Source: Theobroma cacao (taxonomy: Eukaryota; Streptophyta; Magnoliopsida; Malvales; Malvaceae). Taken from it: a stretch of 64,000 bases of DNA. Shown here one piece after another: positions 1-10,942 of the stretch. The stretch is taken from contig NC_030859.1 of the NCBI RefSeq assembly GCF_000208745.1, positions 21,458,949 to 21,522,948 on the forward strand. Reading direction: 5' to 3'. A program made the translations under genes and the position numbers. Below the pieces are notes generated by a model. The model was not told where the DNA came from. It did no database searches and saw nothing but the letters and a program-made list of their open reading frames with translations. Position 1 is the first letter of the stretch; every line of letters starts with the position of its first letter.

Positions 1-313
1 CATGAACAATACTTTAAATTAAAGCACAGGTCTTAAAAACAACTCAAAACTCAAAACTTGTTTAAATCTAAGAATTCATAAAAACTCAATTGAAAAAAAT
101 AAAAGCAAGAGGGTGCAAAAAACGAAAAGGAAATCGAAATGAGTAATTAATAATCAATTATCTGTATAGAGAAATGACAAAAGCGAAAATGAACAACGGT
201 AAAATTAAAGCAGCAAAAAAAAGAATGACAAACATGAGAAAAGACCTTATGGAAAGGTAATAACCATATGGAAATGAGGAAGCCCATAGGCGTTTCTTTA
301 AATATAAGAGATA
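1..313. repeat. Dispersed repeat, left copy (family R1), truncated by the window edge
   Basis: Positions 1-250 are nearly identical to 3104-3352, sharing the same run of A-rich phrases (for example AAAGCACAGGTCTTAAAAAC and TTAATAATCAATTATCT). After a shared 'GACCTTA' the copies diverge. This one passes into GAGGAAGCCCATAGGCGTTTC and a degenerate tail, resembling the hairpin end seen intact near 4033-4074. It is therefore probably an internally deleted copy of the same mobile element. No coding capacity is visible. Confidence 0.6.
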
Positions 314-464
314 TCAACCTTGTCTTGCTAGGTAGGCTTTTCATGGGCACCAAGTGTATGAAATATGAGATATCGATCCAGGCATTTGGTTTTTCAGGTG
401 GGGTGGGAACAAAGTTGGTGGCTCAAAGCAATGTGGCCTGTGACTAGAACTGTCAATATGGGTT

Positions 465-1912
465 GTGTAACGACCTCCCCCCGGTCGCTACTGGCGTCCG
501 AGACCTCCGAAAAGACTCATCAAGTCCCGAACAAGTCTTGCTCGAAATGTCCATTAGTTCACTACATATAATCACCATCCCATATGAATACTTAAAACAA
601 TACTTTCATATCATAACTTGAACCATAAACATAATAATTAATTCAAGCTTTAAATCATTTAATCACAATTTTATACATTGAAATCCACAATCTCCAATTA
701 TTTACTGATATCAATATCAATACCTATTTACAACTTATTGAACAAAGAGCTACGACTCGACCTCTAACAGCGGAGCGACTCCGGATAAAATGCTACGAGA
801 TGCCTTTACCTATCTGCGGTGGATCATACGTACGATGATTACACGCTAGGCAAATCTCTGTATGCAAAAGGGGAAATAAGAGGGGTGTGAGTCTCATAGA
901 CTTAGTGATTATCATCGACCCCGTGAGCAGGCAAGGAGAGGAAACAAACATAAAGGTGGAATATTTATAAACCTGAGTAAGCATAAAAAATACATTCCAT
1001 AAAGCCAAGAGATTTGTTTTTATACCTTACAATTCTTAAAAATAATAATTTCCAAGTAAACATGTATGAAAACAGTTGTATTTAAAATACTAGAAAATCT
1101 TTCAACCTCAATATCCAATCAATAGTAAATCCAATGACAAGTATAAGATAAAATGTCTCAAATATAAAAATGAGAAATAACCAATCACCGATGAATATGT
1201 AAATTTCACTTGCCATTAAATAAATAAAATTTTTCAAGTATTAATGCCATGCATAGTAAAATAAAATCCACAAAGAAACATCATCCTCGGGTAAGTTTAA
1301 TATAGCCCTTAGGCTTACTCTCTCAGACATCATCACCTACTCGTGGGAACTGCCCACACCACCATATGAACCGGGGCTTCAGGTCCCCCTTTGCCTACTA
1401 GTGAGAACTACCCACGTCACCAAATATAAATCGGGGCTTCAAGTCCCCCTTTACAATCAAATATAAAAAATTACTGTAATTTCAAGCATTTGCAAAACAT
1501 AATAGTTTGTAAACAATATAATCATAAATCAGGGTTATGCATAATTTATTTCAAAGCATGGCATATTTACCAAATCGGCATGCTAAATGAAATAAATAAT
1601 TTATCATCAACTTCTCTGAAACAAAAAAGGCTATTAGCCTAAACATCACACAAACTTGTAAAGTATTATTTTGAAATGAAAACCAATCAAATGTTTGTTT
1701 TCCCGTATTTAAAAACATGTAGATATATATATTTATATATTTTAAATAAAAGTGGATATAAAATCCTTGTCACAAGCACAAACAATCTAAGGCTTTCTAC
1801 CAACTCATGTTGTCCACAATTTCGTCAACTATCAATTGTAACATATATAATATTTCGTAGGAAAATAATTTTAAAATCTAGCACCCACTCACCTCACAAT
1901 AGCAGGATGTTA
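465..1912. mobile_element. Possible LTR fragment or solo LTR
   Basis: The segment opens with TGTAACGACC and ends near 1912 with GATGTTACG, an imperfect inverted match to the opening. Plant Ty3/Gypsy LTRs that begin TGTAACG... and end ...CGTTACA are familiar. Inside, 1326-1450 holds two imperfect ~65-bp tandem copies ending in GGGGCTTCAGGTCCCCCTTT and GGGGCTTCAAGTCCCCCTTT. I see no gag or pol reading frame, no matching second LTR and no clear target-site duplication, so the boundaries are tentative. Confidence 0.3.
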
Positions 1913-2005
1913 CGTCTCTATTTCTTCTTGCCAATCGCTCGTCGTTTCTTCCGACCTGCCACTGCAGTACACCACCTTTACTTACTTTTCCTGAATAGTG
2001 AAACC

Positions 2006-2007
<2 letters not shown>

Positions 2008-2036
<29 letters not shown>

Positions 2037-2037
2037 T
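2008..2037. repeat. (TTA)n microsatellite
   Basis: About ten uninterrupted TTA/ATT triplets lead directly into a long pyrimidine-rich tract. Confidence 0.9.
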
Positions 2038-2440
2038 TATTTTTTTTCTTCCTCTCCTTTCTTCCCTTACCGTCGGCCTTCCTTCCAGTCGACGTTCCTC
2101 TTTTACTTTTTTCCTTCCCTCTCTTTTTTTCTTCTCCCTCTTCCTTCTCCTCCAGCACCGTTGCTCTCCCTCTATCTTTCTTCTTCTTTCTTTTTCTCTC
2201 TCTTTCTTTTCTCCAACACGCCACTACTCTCCCTTTCTTTTCCTTTTTCTTTCTTCTTCTCCAGCACGATGCTCTCCCTTTCTCTCTTTTTTTTCCTCAT
2301 TTCTTCTTTTATTTCTCTTGGTCAGCCCCACCTTTTTCTTCTTTTTCTTTTTTTTTTTCCATTCTTTCTTGTCTCTTTAGGCTGGCCCCCACCTTCATTT
2401 CATTTCTTTACTTTCTTTTCTTCTTCAGTGGTCGAGGCCC
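2038..2440. repeat. C/T-rich low-complexity tract
   Basis: About 400 bases are almost entirely C and T on the plus strand (runs of TTTCTT, CTCTCC, TTTTTC). The tract leaves several frames open only because pyrimidine-rich codons contain no stop. Translations are Phe/Leu/Ser repeats or Lys/Glu/Arg repeats on the other strand and are not credible proteins. Confidence 0.85.
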
Positions 2441-2449
2441 CCCTTACGA

Positions 2450-2965
2450 GGTGTTTAAGGTTGGCCCTACCCAACCCAGCCCAAGCCCTTGTGGGCTAAG
2501 AAAACATGAGCCAGGTAGGGCCAGCCCATTTTTTATATGGGCCATGAAAACTTCAACCTAACCCACCCCTTGCTAGCCCATGGGTTGGGTTGGGTCAGTC
2601 AATTTTTTATTTTTTCAAAAAAATCATTTTTATAATTTTATAATAAAATTATTTTATGATTTAATTTATAAATTAAAATTATTAATTTGATAAGTATAGG
2701 TTAAACACATTAAAATATATAAAATAAATAATATTATTGGTAATTAAATTATTAATTTTATATAATTAAATATATAAAATTATTTATTTTTTTGACCCAT
2801 AGAGTTGGCCCCCCCCCCTAACCTACCCCAACCCACTGATTTGGTGGGTTGGCCCATTTAGGCGCGGCTCAAATATGAGCCTAAATTTTTAAGCCCAACC
2901 CACCCCATATTTGATAAAACATGGGCCGACCCAATAAGCTAAGCCCATTTTGACAGGTATACTTG
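2450..2965. mobile_element. Putative non-autonomous DNA element with GGGTTGGG/CCCAACCC subterminal motifs
   Basis: Both flanks of an AT-rich core (2605-2800) carry many opposed copies of CCAACCC and GGGTTGG plus GGGCC/GGCCC motifs. The left side is roughly 2455-2600 and the right side 2800-2960, so the ends are inverted relative to one another. This layout suggests a short non-autonomous DNA transposon, possibly hAT-like. No transposase is present and I could not fix the terminal repeats or target duplication. Confidence 0.4.
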
Positions 2966-2987
2966 TGATTGAAGCTTTTTCTATAAC

Positions 2988-3046
2988 TTTGCCAAGTGTC
3001 AAGCAAAGAAGCCCTTTGGAGCTTCCTTTAGATATAACAAGAATTT
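2988..3046 (-). mobile_element. Degenerate Helitron-like terminal hairpin
   Basis: AGAAGCCCTTTGGAGCTTCC forms a short hairpin and is followed by TTTAGATATAACAAGAA. This is a diverged version of the hairpin plus TTTTACTTATGTTATAGA end seen intact around 4033, 6655 and 10907. Confidence 0.35.
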
Positions 3047-3103
3047 TAAATATAAAACTCACACAAAAATAAACAAAAGGGAAAACACATAATGACAAAA
3101 GGA

Positions 3104-4074
3104 AACATGAGCAGCACTTTAAATTAAAGCACAGGTCTTAAAAACAACTCAAAACTCAAAACTCAAAACTTGTTTAAATATAAGAATTCATAAAAACTCA
3201 ATTAAAAAAAATAGAAGCAAAAGGGTGTAAAAAACAAAAAGAAAATCGAAATGAGCAGTTAATAATCAATTATCTCTATATAGTAATGACAAAAGTGAAA
3301 ATGAACAACAGTAAAATTAAAGCAGCAAAAAAAGAAAAACAAATATGGGAAAAGACCTTAAACTAAAAACTTGTCATAACCTAAGAAGTGCTAAACACTG
3401 AAGTGAAGAATAAAAAGCAAGATAGAACAAAAAACAAAATAGAGATATGGCAGGAACCAATAGGTTAGACACGACACCAATCTCAAACCGCACACGTCGA
3501 CAAGGCATAGAAAATCCAAAAGCCAAAATGAAATCCCAAAAAGCAAATAGAACACTGAATCCAAAAAACTGAAACTCTCTTATCGAAATCTAGGACAAAA
3601 TATTAAAAATTCATGATTCCCTATCGTTCCCCAAGCCGACCCAAGAGCAAGCCTGAAGTATAACGTGGACCCGAGGGGAAGCCGAGAATGAAGGAAGCTG
3701 AAAAGATGAAAACGATCAAGTAGATCTAAGTCGACCCGAGGCGTCAAAGAACAGGGGATGGGAATGAACAGAGAAATACCAAGCCGGTCAAATGACTTAC
3801 TAATGTGGGCAATTTGGGTTTTGCTTTAAAACCCATGGCAAAGATTTCAAACCCCTTTTGACAAGTTCAAAACTCCTTCCTAGAAAACGTAGCTCTTCTG
3901 GCGATGAAGAAAAAAGATATGAGTTTGACTGATGGGGAAACGTGGGTTGACTGGCTCTTTTGTAAAGTTGGACTTACTAATGGGTTTAGAGATTGAAAAC
4001 GTGGGAATTGCTTGAGTCGACACGTGGGTAAAGGAGGAAGCCCCCTTAAGGCTTCCTTTTACTTATGTTATAGA
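3104..4074 (-). mobile_element. Helitron-like non-autonomous element (families R1+R2), most complete copy
   Basis: Positions 3104-3352 repeat 1-250, and 3345-4010 repeat 6800-7540, so this is the most complete copy of a composite repeat. It ends with a perfect 7-bp hairpin (GGAAGCC, 7-nt loop, GGCTTCC) followed by TTTTACTTATGTTATAGA. On the minus strand that end reads TCTATAACATAAG, starting with the TC typical of Helitron 5' termini. There is no Rep/helicase coding sequence. The Helitron assignment is inferred from the end structure; a MITE is the main alternative. Confidence 0.45.
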
Positions 4075-6600
4075 CTAGAAAAAACCCCACTCTTTGTTGC
4101 AGGTCTATAAATCTTTTTTAAATAATTGGTGTAAAAAATTTTGTCAAAAAGAAAAATACAACACAAACTGTTTTAATTAGTCCAAATACATAAAAATATC
4201 TTATAATAAACTTAATATTATTGTAAAAAGAATTATGTTTATAAAAAATCGAGTTTTCATCATCATTGCCTTTTCTTTTGCAATGATATTAATGATAATG
4301 TAAATCATGTTAAATTCTAATTCTATCCTAATTGTTGCATCATTGTAGCTTGTGATAAATTTCACAACATTATTAGTTCTTGTACAAAAGCTTAGTTGGC
4401 TTTGTCATAATGAAGAAGGTATGAAAATTCAATCTTGAAACTTTACATTAAGTTTATTTCATCAATAAATAGAAAAAAAATTAATCTTTTTTTTTCACAC
4501 CATGAACTCTATTACTCTGATCCAACCATGATGCAAAATAAATATCAACCCCTTTTGATTAAGAACGATCTTGGTCTAACCAATATCTTATAAAATATAA
4601 CAAATATTATGGTTCATAACATATATACTATGAAACTGCAAAAAAAACCAAATCACACCAACAAATTTAATCTCTCAATGAGACCAATAATGATAATTAT
4701 GACCACAACAAAAAATTCAAATCTGAATTACATCAGCAAATACCAACTACAAAAAGAGAGGAAAGCAAAAGGCAAAGAAATTCATCATTAATTATTCACA
4801 AATTTTACTGCAAGTGTTAAAAACATTAGATAACAATAAAGTAAAATAGTGCAAAATGAATCACATCACCCCTACTTCAACTTTAATGACAATGATTTCC
4901 CATCATCCTTAGAGAATGTTCAAACAAATTCTTAATGAAATAAACCTAGGTGATAGCTTGAGATTGCGACATTTGTTGTCTTTTCAATAACCTCCACTTG
5001 TTCTTCCTCCATGTTTATAAGCACACACAAAATAGAAAAAACGTTGAAATATTTTAAAGAAAAGTGATACATTGATTATAACCAAGATAATTTTTTTTCT
5101 AATTGGAATAAAAAACTAATAAATCAAAAGAAAAATTTTTATAAACAGCTTAAGTTTCATTTGCAGCTACCACACCCAAAACTTCATTTCGGTGATCCCC
5201 AACTCTAATGAATATCAAAATGCATATTTCAGTGTGAATACTCCACAACCAAACTAATTTATCTTGCCTTAGTTTTAAATTTAAACATTTAATAAAACAA
5301 TTATCAAGTAAATGTATTAATGCTTACTTGCAGACACTATAAGTGGTGGCTTTAATGATTGAGTCTTGATTTCATTTATGAAATCACGGTGAAGAGCAAA
5401 ACTCTGTAGATACACATGCATGAAGAGGATAAAATGACAAAACTCAAATAATATACACAGTTAAAAATATGCATTAAACTATAGATACTAAAATCATTCA
5501 CCTACATGCCACAAAGAATGTAAACATAATTAGTAACTATAAAATAGAATAAACATAAAAACAGAGAAAAAAAATTAGAGAAACATGAAACCATTTACAT
5601 CGCTATGAAAGAATCAAAATATTGATAAATGAAATAACAAAATAGGAATATATTGAAACTTGTCACTGCTAAAGAAGGCACCAAAGTTCGATAAAAGCAA
5701 CCAAAATACATCGAATCTGACCCACACCTAGTAGTAGAAATTCACTAAATAATTTATGAGTAATAAAACTAAAATATCCAAAAAATATAAACAAATCCAC
5801 AAATGTAAAATATTAACAAGCCTTAAAACCCTAACCAAACAGTGCTGGAGAAATGTAAGAACGAAAGAGGTGACAAAACCAGAGAGACATAAAAAAGACA
5901 CCAAAATCAAACAATCTCAAAACTTCAACCACCTGAAGAACCCAAAATGCATAAAACAGATACAAAAACCTAGAAAAATGTAAGGAATCAAAACCAACAC
6001 AAATACAGGAAAAACAAATCCAAACCAAAAGGTTTGAAAATCTCAACCGGTTGAAGAAGCAAAAAGGCTGCACAACCTGAAATATGTAACAAATCCACAC
6101 CAATAGAAAATAACGGATGAAAGAACAGAAGAGGCACCACAATCGAAGACAAGAAACCAAAATACCATAGTGAAGCAAACCAAAGAGGTAAAGAGAAAGA
6201 AAATGATGAAAAAATCATAGAAAACCAAACATGAGAAATGTAGAGGCAAAAAGAAAGAAAAGAAGAACAAATGAGAGAAATGTGAGAATGAAAAATAAGA
6301 ATGGGAGAGAGAAAGATAAGTATGAAACAAGAGATAAAACCAAAGAGACAGAGAGAGGAAAGGAAACTTCTAGGTGGTAGGGGAAAACTTGAAATGCCCC
6401 TTCCGTTTCGATCAAAAACCCAAGAAACCCATCATTTACACATAAAAAATCAAAATTACCCCTAATTTATACACAAATTCCCGAATGATACCAATCTCTT
6501 GACTAAAACCCCAAAATGCCCTCCATACAGAGACAAATTACAATGCCACATGTCATTCCCTGAAAGTCCTTTATAAGTAAAAATCATAATACTTAAAATC
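4075..6600. other. AT-rich intergenic or transposon interior, no gene seen
   Basis: The plus strand is strongly purine-rich (A/G) from about 5728 to 6400, leaving long minus-strand frames of Phe/Leu/Ser composition without recognisable domains. This could be the pyrimidine-rich leader of a minus-strand transposon whose end lies at 6687. I find no exon-like sequence, RNA gene or convincing promoter. Confidence 0.5.
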
Positions 6601-6687
6601 GTATTTAGCCACATGTCATCTAAAGAAGGCGACAACGTGGTTCAACTTGGAAACCCCTTTTGGGCTTCTTTTTACTTATGTTATAGA
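6555..6687 (-). mobile_element. Helitron-like 5' terminus (minus orientation)
   Basis: Read on the minus strand, the segment starts TCTATAACATAAGTAAAA at 6687 and runs into a hairpin-like AGAAGCCC...GGGGTTTCC. GACATGTGGC follows twice within 130 bases. The base before the TC is A, as expected for Helitron insertion between A and T. The same 18-base end occurs at 4074 and 10942. Confidence 0.5.
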
Positions 6688-6796
6688 TTAGGATTGAGGC
6701 TCGTGTTGTGTTGGGGTGAAATAAAAGACCATTTATTTGATTAAAGAGAAAATTGAGTTAAACTTACTAGCATTTAAAGCAAAGCTATGTGTAGAC

Positions 6797-7548
6797 AAAA
6801 AAAAAGCCAAATATGAGAAAGGACCTTAAACTAAAAACTTGTTCTAACCTAAGAAGTGCTAAACACTGAAGTGAAGAATAAAAAGCAAGATAGAACAAAA
6901 AACAAAATAGAGATATGGTAGGAACCAAAAGGCTAGACACGACACCCATTTCAGACCATACACGTAGGTAGGGCGTAGAAAATCCAAAAGCCAAATGAAA
7001 TCCTAAAAAGCAAACACAGCACTAAATCCCAAAAACTGAAACTCTTTGACCAAAATCTACGATAAAATATTAAAAATTCATGATTCCCTATCGTTCCCTA
7101 AATCGACTCGAAAGCAAGCTTGAAGCATAACGTAGACCCGAAGGGAAACTGACAATGAGGAAAGCTGAAAAGATGAAAACGATCAAGTAGATCTAAGCCG
7201 ACCTAAGGAGTAAAAGAACAGGGAATGGGAATGGATAGAGAAATACCAACATGGTCAAATGACTTACTAATGTGGGCAATTTGGGTTTTATTTCAGAACC
7301 CATGGTAGAGATTTCAAACCCCTTCCTTCAAGTTTGCAGGTTCAAAACTCCTTCCTAGAAAACGTAACTTCTTTGGCTATGGAGAAAAGAGATATGAATT
7401 TGACTGATGGGGAAACTTGAGTTGACTAACTCTTTTGTAAAGTTGGACTTACTAATGGGTTTAGAGATTGATAAAAAAATGTGGGTTGACTGCTTGTTTT
7501 GTAAAGTTGGACTTACTAATGGGTTTAGAGATTGAAAACGTGGGTATT
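6797..7548 (-). repeat. Family R2 repeat, second copy, split from its end
   Basis: Closely matches 3340-4012, including the phrase GTGCTAAACACTGAAGTGAA. Near 7440-7540 it has an extra internal duplication of GTAAAGTTGGACTTACTAAT. Homology stops around 7548 and resumes near 10870-10942 with the shared GACACGTGGGTAAA and terminal hairpin, so about 3.3 kb appears to have been inserted into this copy. Confidence 0.55.
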
Positions 7549-9479
7549 GTGTTGGTGCAAGTGGGGTTTAGATGGAATTCAAAGAACTGGCAAAATTGAC
7601 TTTAAGGCGAGCCTTTCAATAGATACTATCTTTAAGACTTATTTCACCCCCACCACTCGGTATGCAAAAAGGAATAATGCGAATAGCCTTAGGGATAAAA
7701 TGAAGGCAATGTCAAACTTCGTATTGCACTTTACGAGAGTAGACCGCTAGATGCACCCAAGGGTTTTCAAAGTTGTTTGGCTTTAGAGCCTACTTTTTGC
7801 AGCAAGTAGATTATAAGGAATTTGAAAGCTTTTGTAGATGATGGGAACTTACGTGTTTATGTTAAAAGAACACAACACTTTTCTTGCTCTTGATATTTTT
7901 GCACTTTCTTTGTATTTGATTTGATGTGTCAAAATGATTGGCAATAAACCCTTTACTTGTAAGTGTCTATTCTTCAAGGACGCAACATTTTCATTAAGAC
8001 ACCTTTTTGTCTAAAAGGCATTTTTAAATTTTGCCAAACATAACTTTTGGATAAAGATATTGTTTCAATAATCATCTTAAGAAAAGATAACTATTCATTC
8101 CATAAATTATAACCTTTGAGTTATAACTTGAAACAATAAATTTCAGCATTTAACTTTTGAGATATGGTGTTTTTTCAATATGTCTCATGACTTTTAGATG
8201 TCATTTTACCAAGAGATATAACCATTCACATGAAAACTGTGAAACCTCAACTTCCATAGACACATAACTAGAAGTAGACGCGATAACACGAATTTGGAGT
8301 AATTCCATCATTTCTTTAGTGAGCTCCTAGAGGTGGGTTTTCTAATAATATTAAGGCTTAAGTAGGCCTAAGGAGTAAATGAATTATGTATATAATAAAT
8401 GAATTATGTATATAATGATAAATAAATGAAAAAAATAGAAATAATGATAATTTTCATAATAGAGGCAAAATGGTCATTTTTCATTTCAAGTCAAAATTTT
8501 TAAGTTTTTGTGAACTTGAGTATTTCTAGACTATTATGGACTTTGTCTTAGTGTTAAAAGAGTAAAAAGATTGCACAAAGGATAGGAGGAAGATAAAGCC
8601 ATCTTGTTAAGGGTATTTTTGTAAATTAAGTAAAACTTGGATAAACTTTAGATATAAATATCTAATTTTCAACAGCTTATTCTTCTTCCTTCCATCTCTT
8701 CTCCCCTTCTCACGTTTTCTTATCTTCCATGGAAGCTTGCTTTGAAACCTCCATAAATTTTCTCATGGCAACCCCAAAACTTATGTTTTTATATACCTTG
8801 TTATAGGATTTTTCATGCTCTTTCACTTCTACACTTCAAAAACTCTCAAAAGTCTTCCCTAATACTTTCTCTCACTAGCTTGAGAACTCTTAAGAAAGAA
8901 TTCAACTATAAATCTACCAAGGTGAGTAATGAATTAGGATTGATTTTAGGTTGTTGATAATGGCTAGTAATTGGAGTTGTGAGTTGTTTTATTTTTTTTA
9001 AGTTTGTTTTTTTATTTCTAGTGTTACTAGAGTAAGGAGAATAAATAGCCAGTCAAAGGGTTGTTGGAAGTTAGTTAGGAATAACCAGTAAAGTTTGAAT
9101 TAGAAAATAGCTTTTGGAGTAACATTTATGTAAATTGAGTTGGTTGTGATATTATGATGTGTGATAGGTTTCAACGAGGCCTCACACTTTCACTTGGAGC
9201 ATTAGTCGAAGTTGGAGTCGATCCAAAATCATTAACAAAAACAAATGAGTGAACTTGCATTAAAATGTTTTGGGTAAATGTATATATATTTGAATGAATC
9301 ACTTAAAATATTTTAATTGATTTTTCTTCAAAATGCACACGGGAACAAGCCCTTGATGAAACATTTTTTTTTATGTTGTGTTGTGAAATGTGACTGTGTG
9401 AATCCATGTACTTCTTTATTATGTTGATATAAACATATATGTGTTATACATTGAAAGGTTGTGAATAAATATAGCCGTG

Positions 9480-9650
9480 CATGTGCGCAATGTGGGGGAG
9501 CACATGTCGGTGATGACAGGTGCGGGAGTGTGGATGATGATATTGCTTGTGTGCGATGTGGTGGATGCACATGATGGTATTAGCTATGCACGATTTGGGG
9601 GATGCACACAATGACTCCGGTTATGTGCGGTGTAGGAGTGCACATGAGCT
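9480..9650. repeat. Imperfect repeats of a GTGCGATGTGGGGGATGCACATGATG-like unit (approximate)
   Basis: Five or so diverged copies of a ~35-45-bp unit built around GTGCG.TGTGG.GG.TGCACATGA lie head to tail. The tract is G/T-rich, unlike its AT-rich surroundings. No coding or RNA function is visible. Confidence 0.55.
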
Positions 9651-9829
9651 GACTGAGACGGTGGTGGTGTATATGCTTATATATATATACTATATAGAGA
9701 GGTTTGGAGTTAATATGTGATTGCTTTGACTGTTGAACCTTGATTATTGTCAAATGTGTTTAAGCTAATTTTCGTTGCAACAGGATTGGATTTATATAGC
9801 AATGAAAATTTCCCCTAACTTCATCTGGC

Positions 9830-10075
9830 CATATTCTCGCTGCAGCAAAAATGAATCTCGTTGCAGCGAGAAAGTCTAAGGTTTAGGGAGGGTGTGCACT
9901 GGCTCTGTTTTCGCTGCATCAAGAATGCATTCTCGCTGCATCAAGAATGCATTCTCGCTGCAACGAGAAACTCTCGATTGTTTTCACTACAACGAGAAAC
10001 TTTCGAGTGGTTCAAAATTTTGGTTCGAATTTCGTTGCAGCGAGAATGACTTTTCGCTACAGCAAGAAACCCTCT
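9830..10075. repeat. Cluster of short palindromic repeats (TCTCGCTGCAACGAGAA family)
   Basis: At least seven variants of a near-perfect palindrome centred on TGCA occur within about 250 bases (for example TCTCGTTGCAGCGAGA and TCTCGCTGCAACGAGAA). GCATTCTCGCTGCATCAAGAAT is nearly tandem around 9910-9960. Each copy could fold back on itself. Spacing is irregular, so this is not a CRISPR array. Confidence 0.65.
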
Positions 10076-10884
10076 ATTTTGCTTGTCTTGCGTGGACATT
10101 TGCTGAAATTTTCATTTTTTTCAACTTCATGGCTTATCATGGATTTTCAATGCTAAGGAATTAAATAATCATGGGTTGAATTAAGAGGCTTTACAAGAAA
10201 TTAAACTAAATTGCATTGTTTGTAACTAAAGTGCATCATGTTTTCAAAATCTCTTCATACCGTTTGCTTGTTCCCTTCTTATGTTCACTCACTGAGTTTA
10301 TACTCACTCTTTTAAACTTCATGTTTCCAGATTCGAAGGCAGTTGGGACCTAAAATAAGACGTCCACTTGTATTCACCATTTGGTAGGTATCTTAATATT
10401 CAGTAGCCATACCTTCGTCCAAGTCACTCCCCTGGTCATCAGGAGTTTGCTGCATGTGTACATATACACTTGATGTAAATCTCTAAGATTTATGCTATAA
10501 ACAATATATGTATAATTTGGATTTGATAATGCCATTATTGGATAGCAAATGTACGACCATATTTTGGATAATATAAATGTAAATTCTTGGTTGTCATAAT
10601 ATGTTATTACGGTACTCATAGTGAAAAATTACAAATCATGGCTTTAGGAATGTTTGAAGAAAGTATGAACTTGATTACATAGAAAGGTTTGCTTGGGCTT
10701 AGTGGGCTATGCCCATTGGGCCCATGCACCAATCATGGTCCGAAAATTACGCTGTGATAAAAACCTACTTATAATCCAATAGACACACTATGTCACTTTA
10801 TATGACATAACCTTTGAGCTAAGATAGCTTATCATTATGTGCCATAACTTTTGATTTTGAAAATACAACAACGCATTACCTAAG

Positions 10885-10942
10885 TTGACACGTGGGTAAA
10901 TGAGGAAGCCCTTTTGCGGCTTCCTTTTACTTATGTTATAGA
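10885..10942 (-). mobile_element. Helitron-like terminal hairpin, copy ending at 10942
   Basis: GACACGTGGGTAAATGAGGAAGCC, a short loop, GGCTTCC and TTTTACTTATGTTATAGA match the end at 4020-4074. The minus strand reads A^TCTATAAC, with the TC start at 10942. This is taken as the detached end of the R2 copy that begins at 6797. Confidence 0.5.

Larger units (their letters stand above)
7549..10870. mobile_element. Insertion of about 3.3 kb inside repeat R2, unclassified
   Basis: Defined by interruption of the R2 repeat: the flanks match the contiguous copy near 4010. The interior has a gene-poor left part, an imperfect minisatellite-like stretch (9480-9650), a palindromic repeat cluster (9830-10075) and a CACTCACTGAGTTTATACTC phrase near 10284. 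I recognise no transposase, integrase or reverse transcriptase. A short 72-codon frame at 7532-7750 has no recognisable domain. It may be a large retroelement derivative without internal genes, but the termini are uncertain. Confidence 0.4.

Noticed and set aside
1676..2561. Long open frames on both strands (up to 234 codons)
   Set aside because: They cross a (TTA)n microsatellite and a C/T-rich tract. The translations are Phe/Leu/Ser or Lys/Glu/Arg repeats, with no domain or splice support.
5728..6415. Overlapping minus-strand frames of 60-115 codons
   Set aside because: They arise from purine-rich plus-strand sequence; the hydrophobic Phe/Leu composition is an artefact and no family is recognisable.
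9830..10075. CRISPR array or tRNA-like cluster
   Set aside because: Repeats are short, palindromic and irregularly spaced without constant spacers, and the window is a plant nuclear genome.
9861..10164. Three overlapping plus-strand frames of 62-90 codons
   Set aside because: They run through the palindromic repeats in several frames at once, so their openness comes from the repeat.
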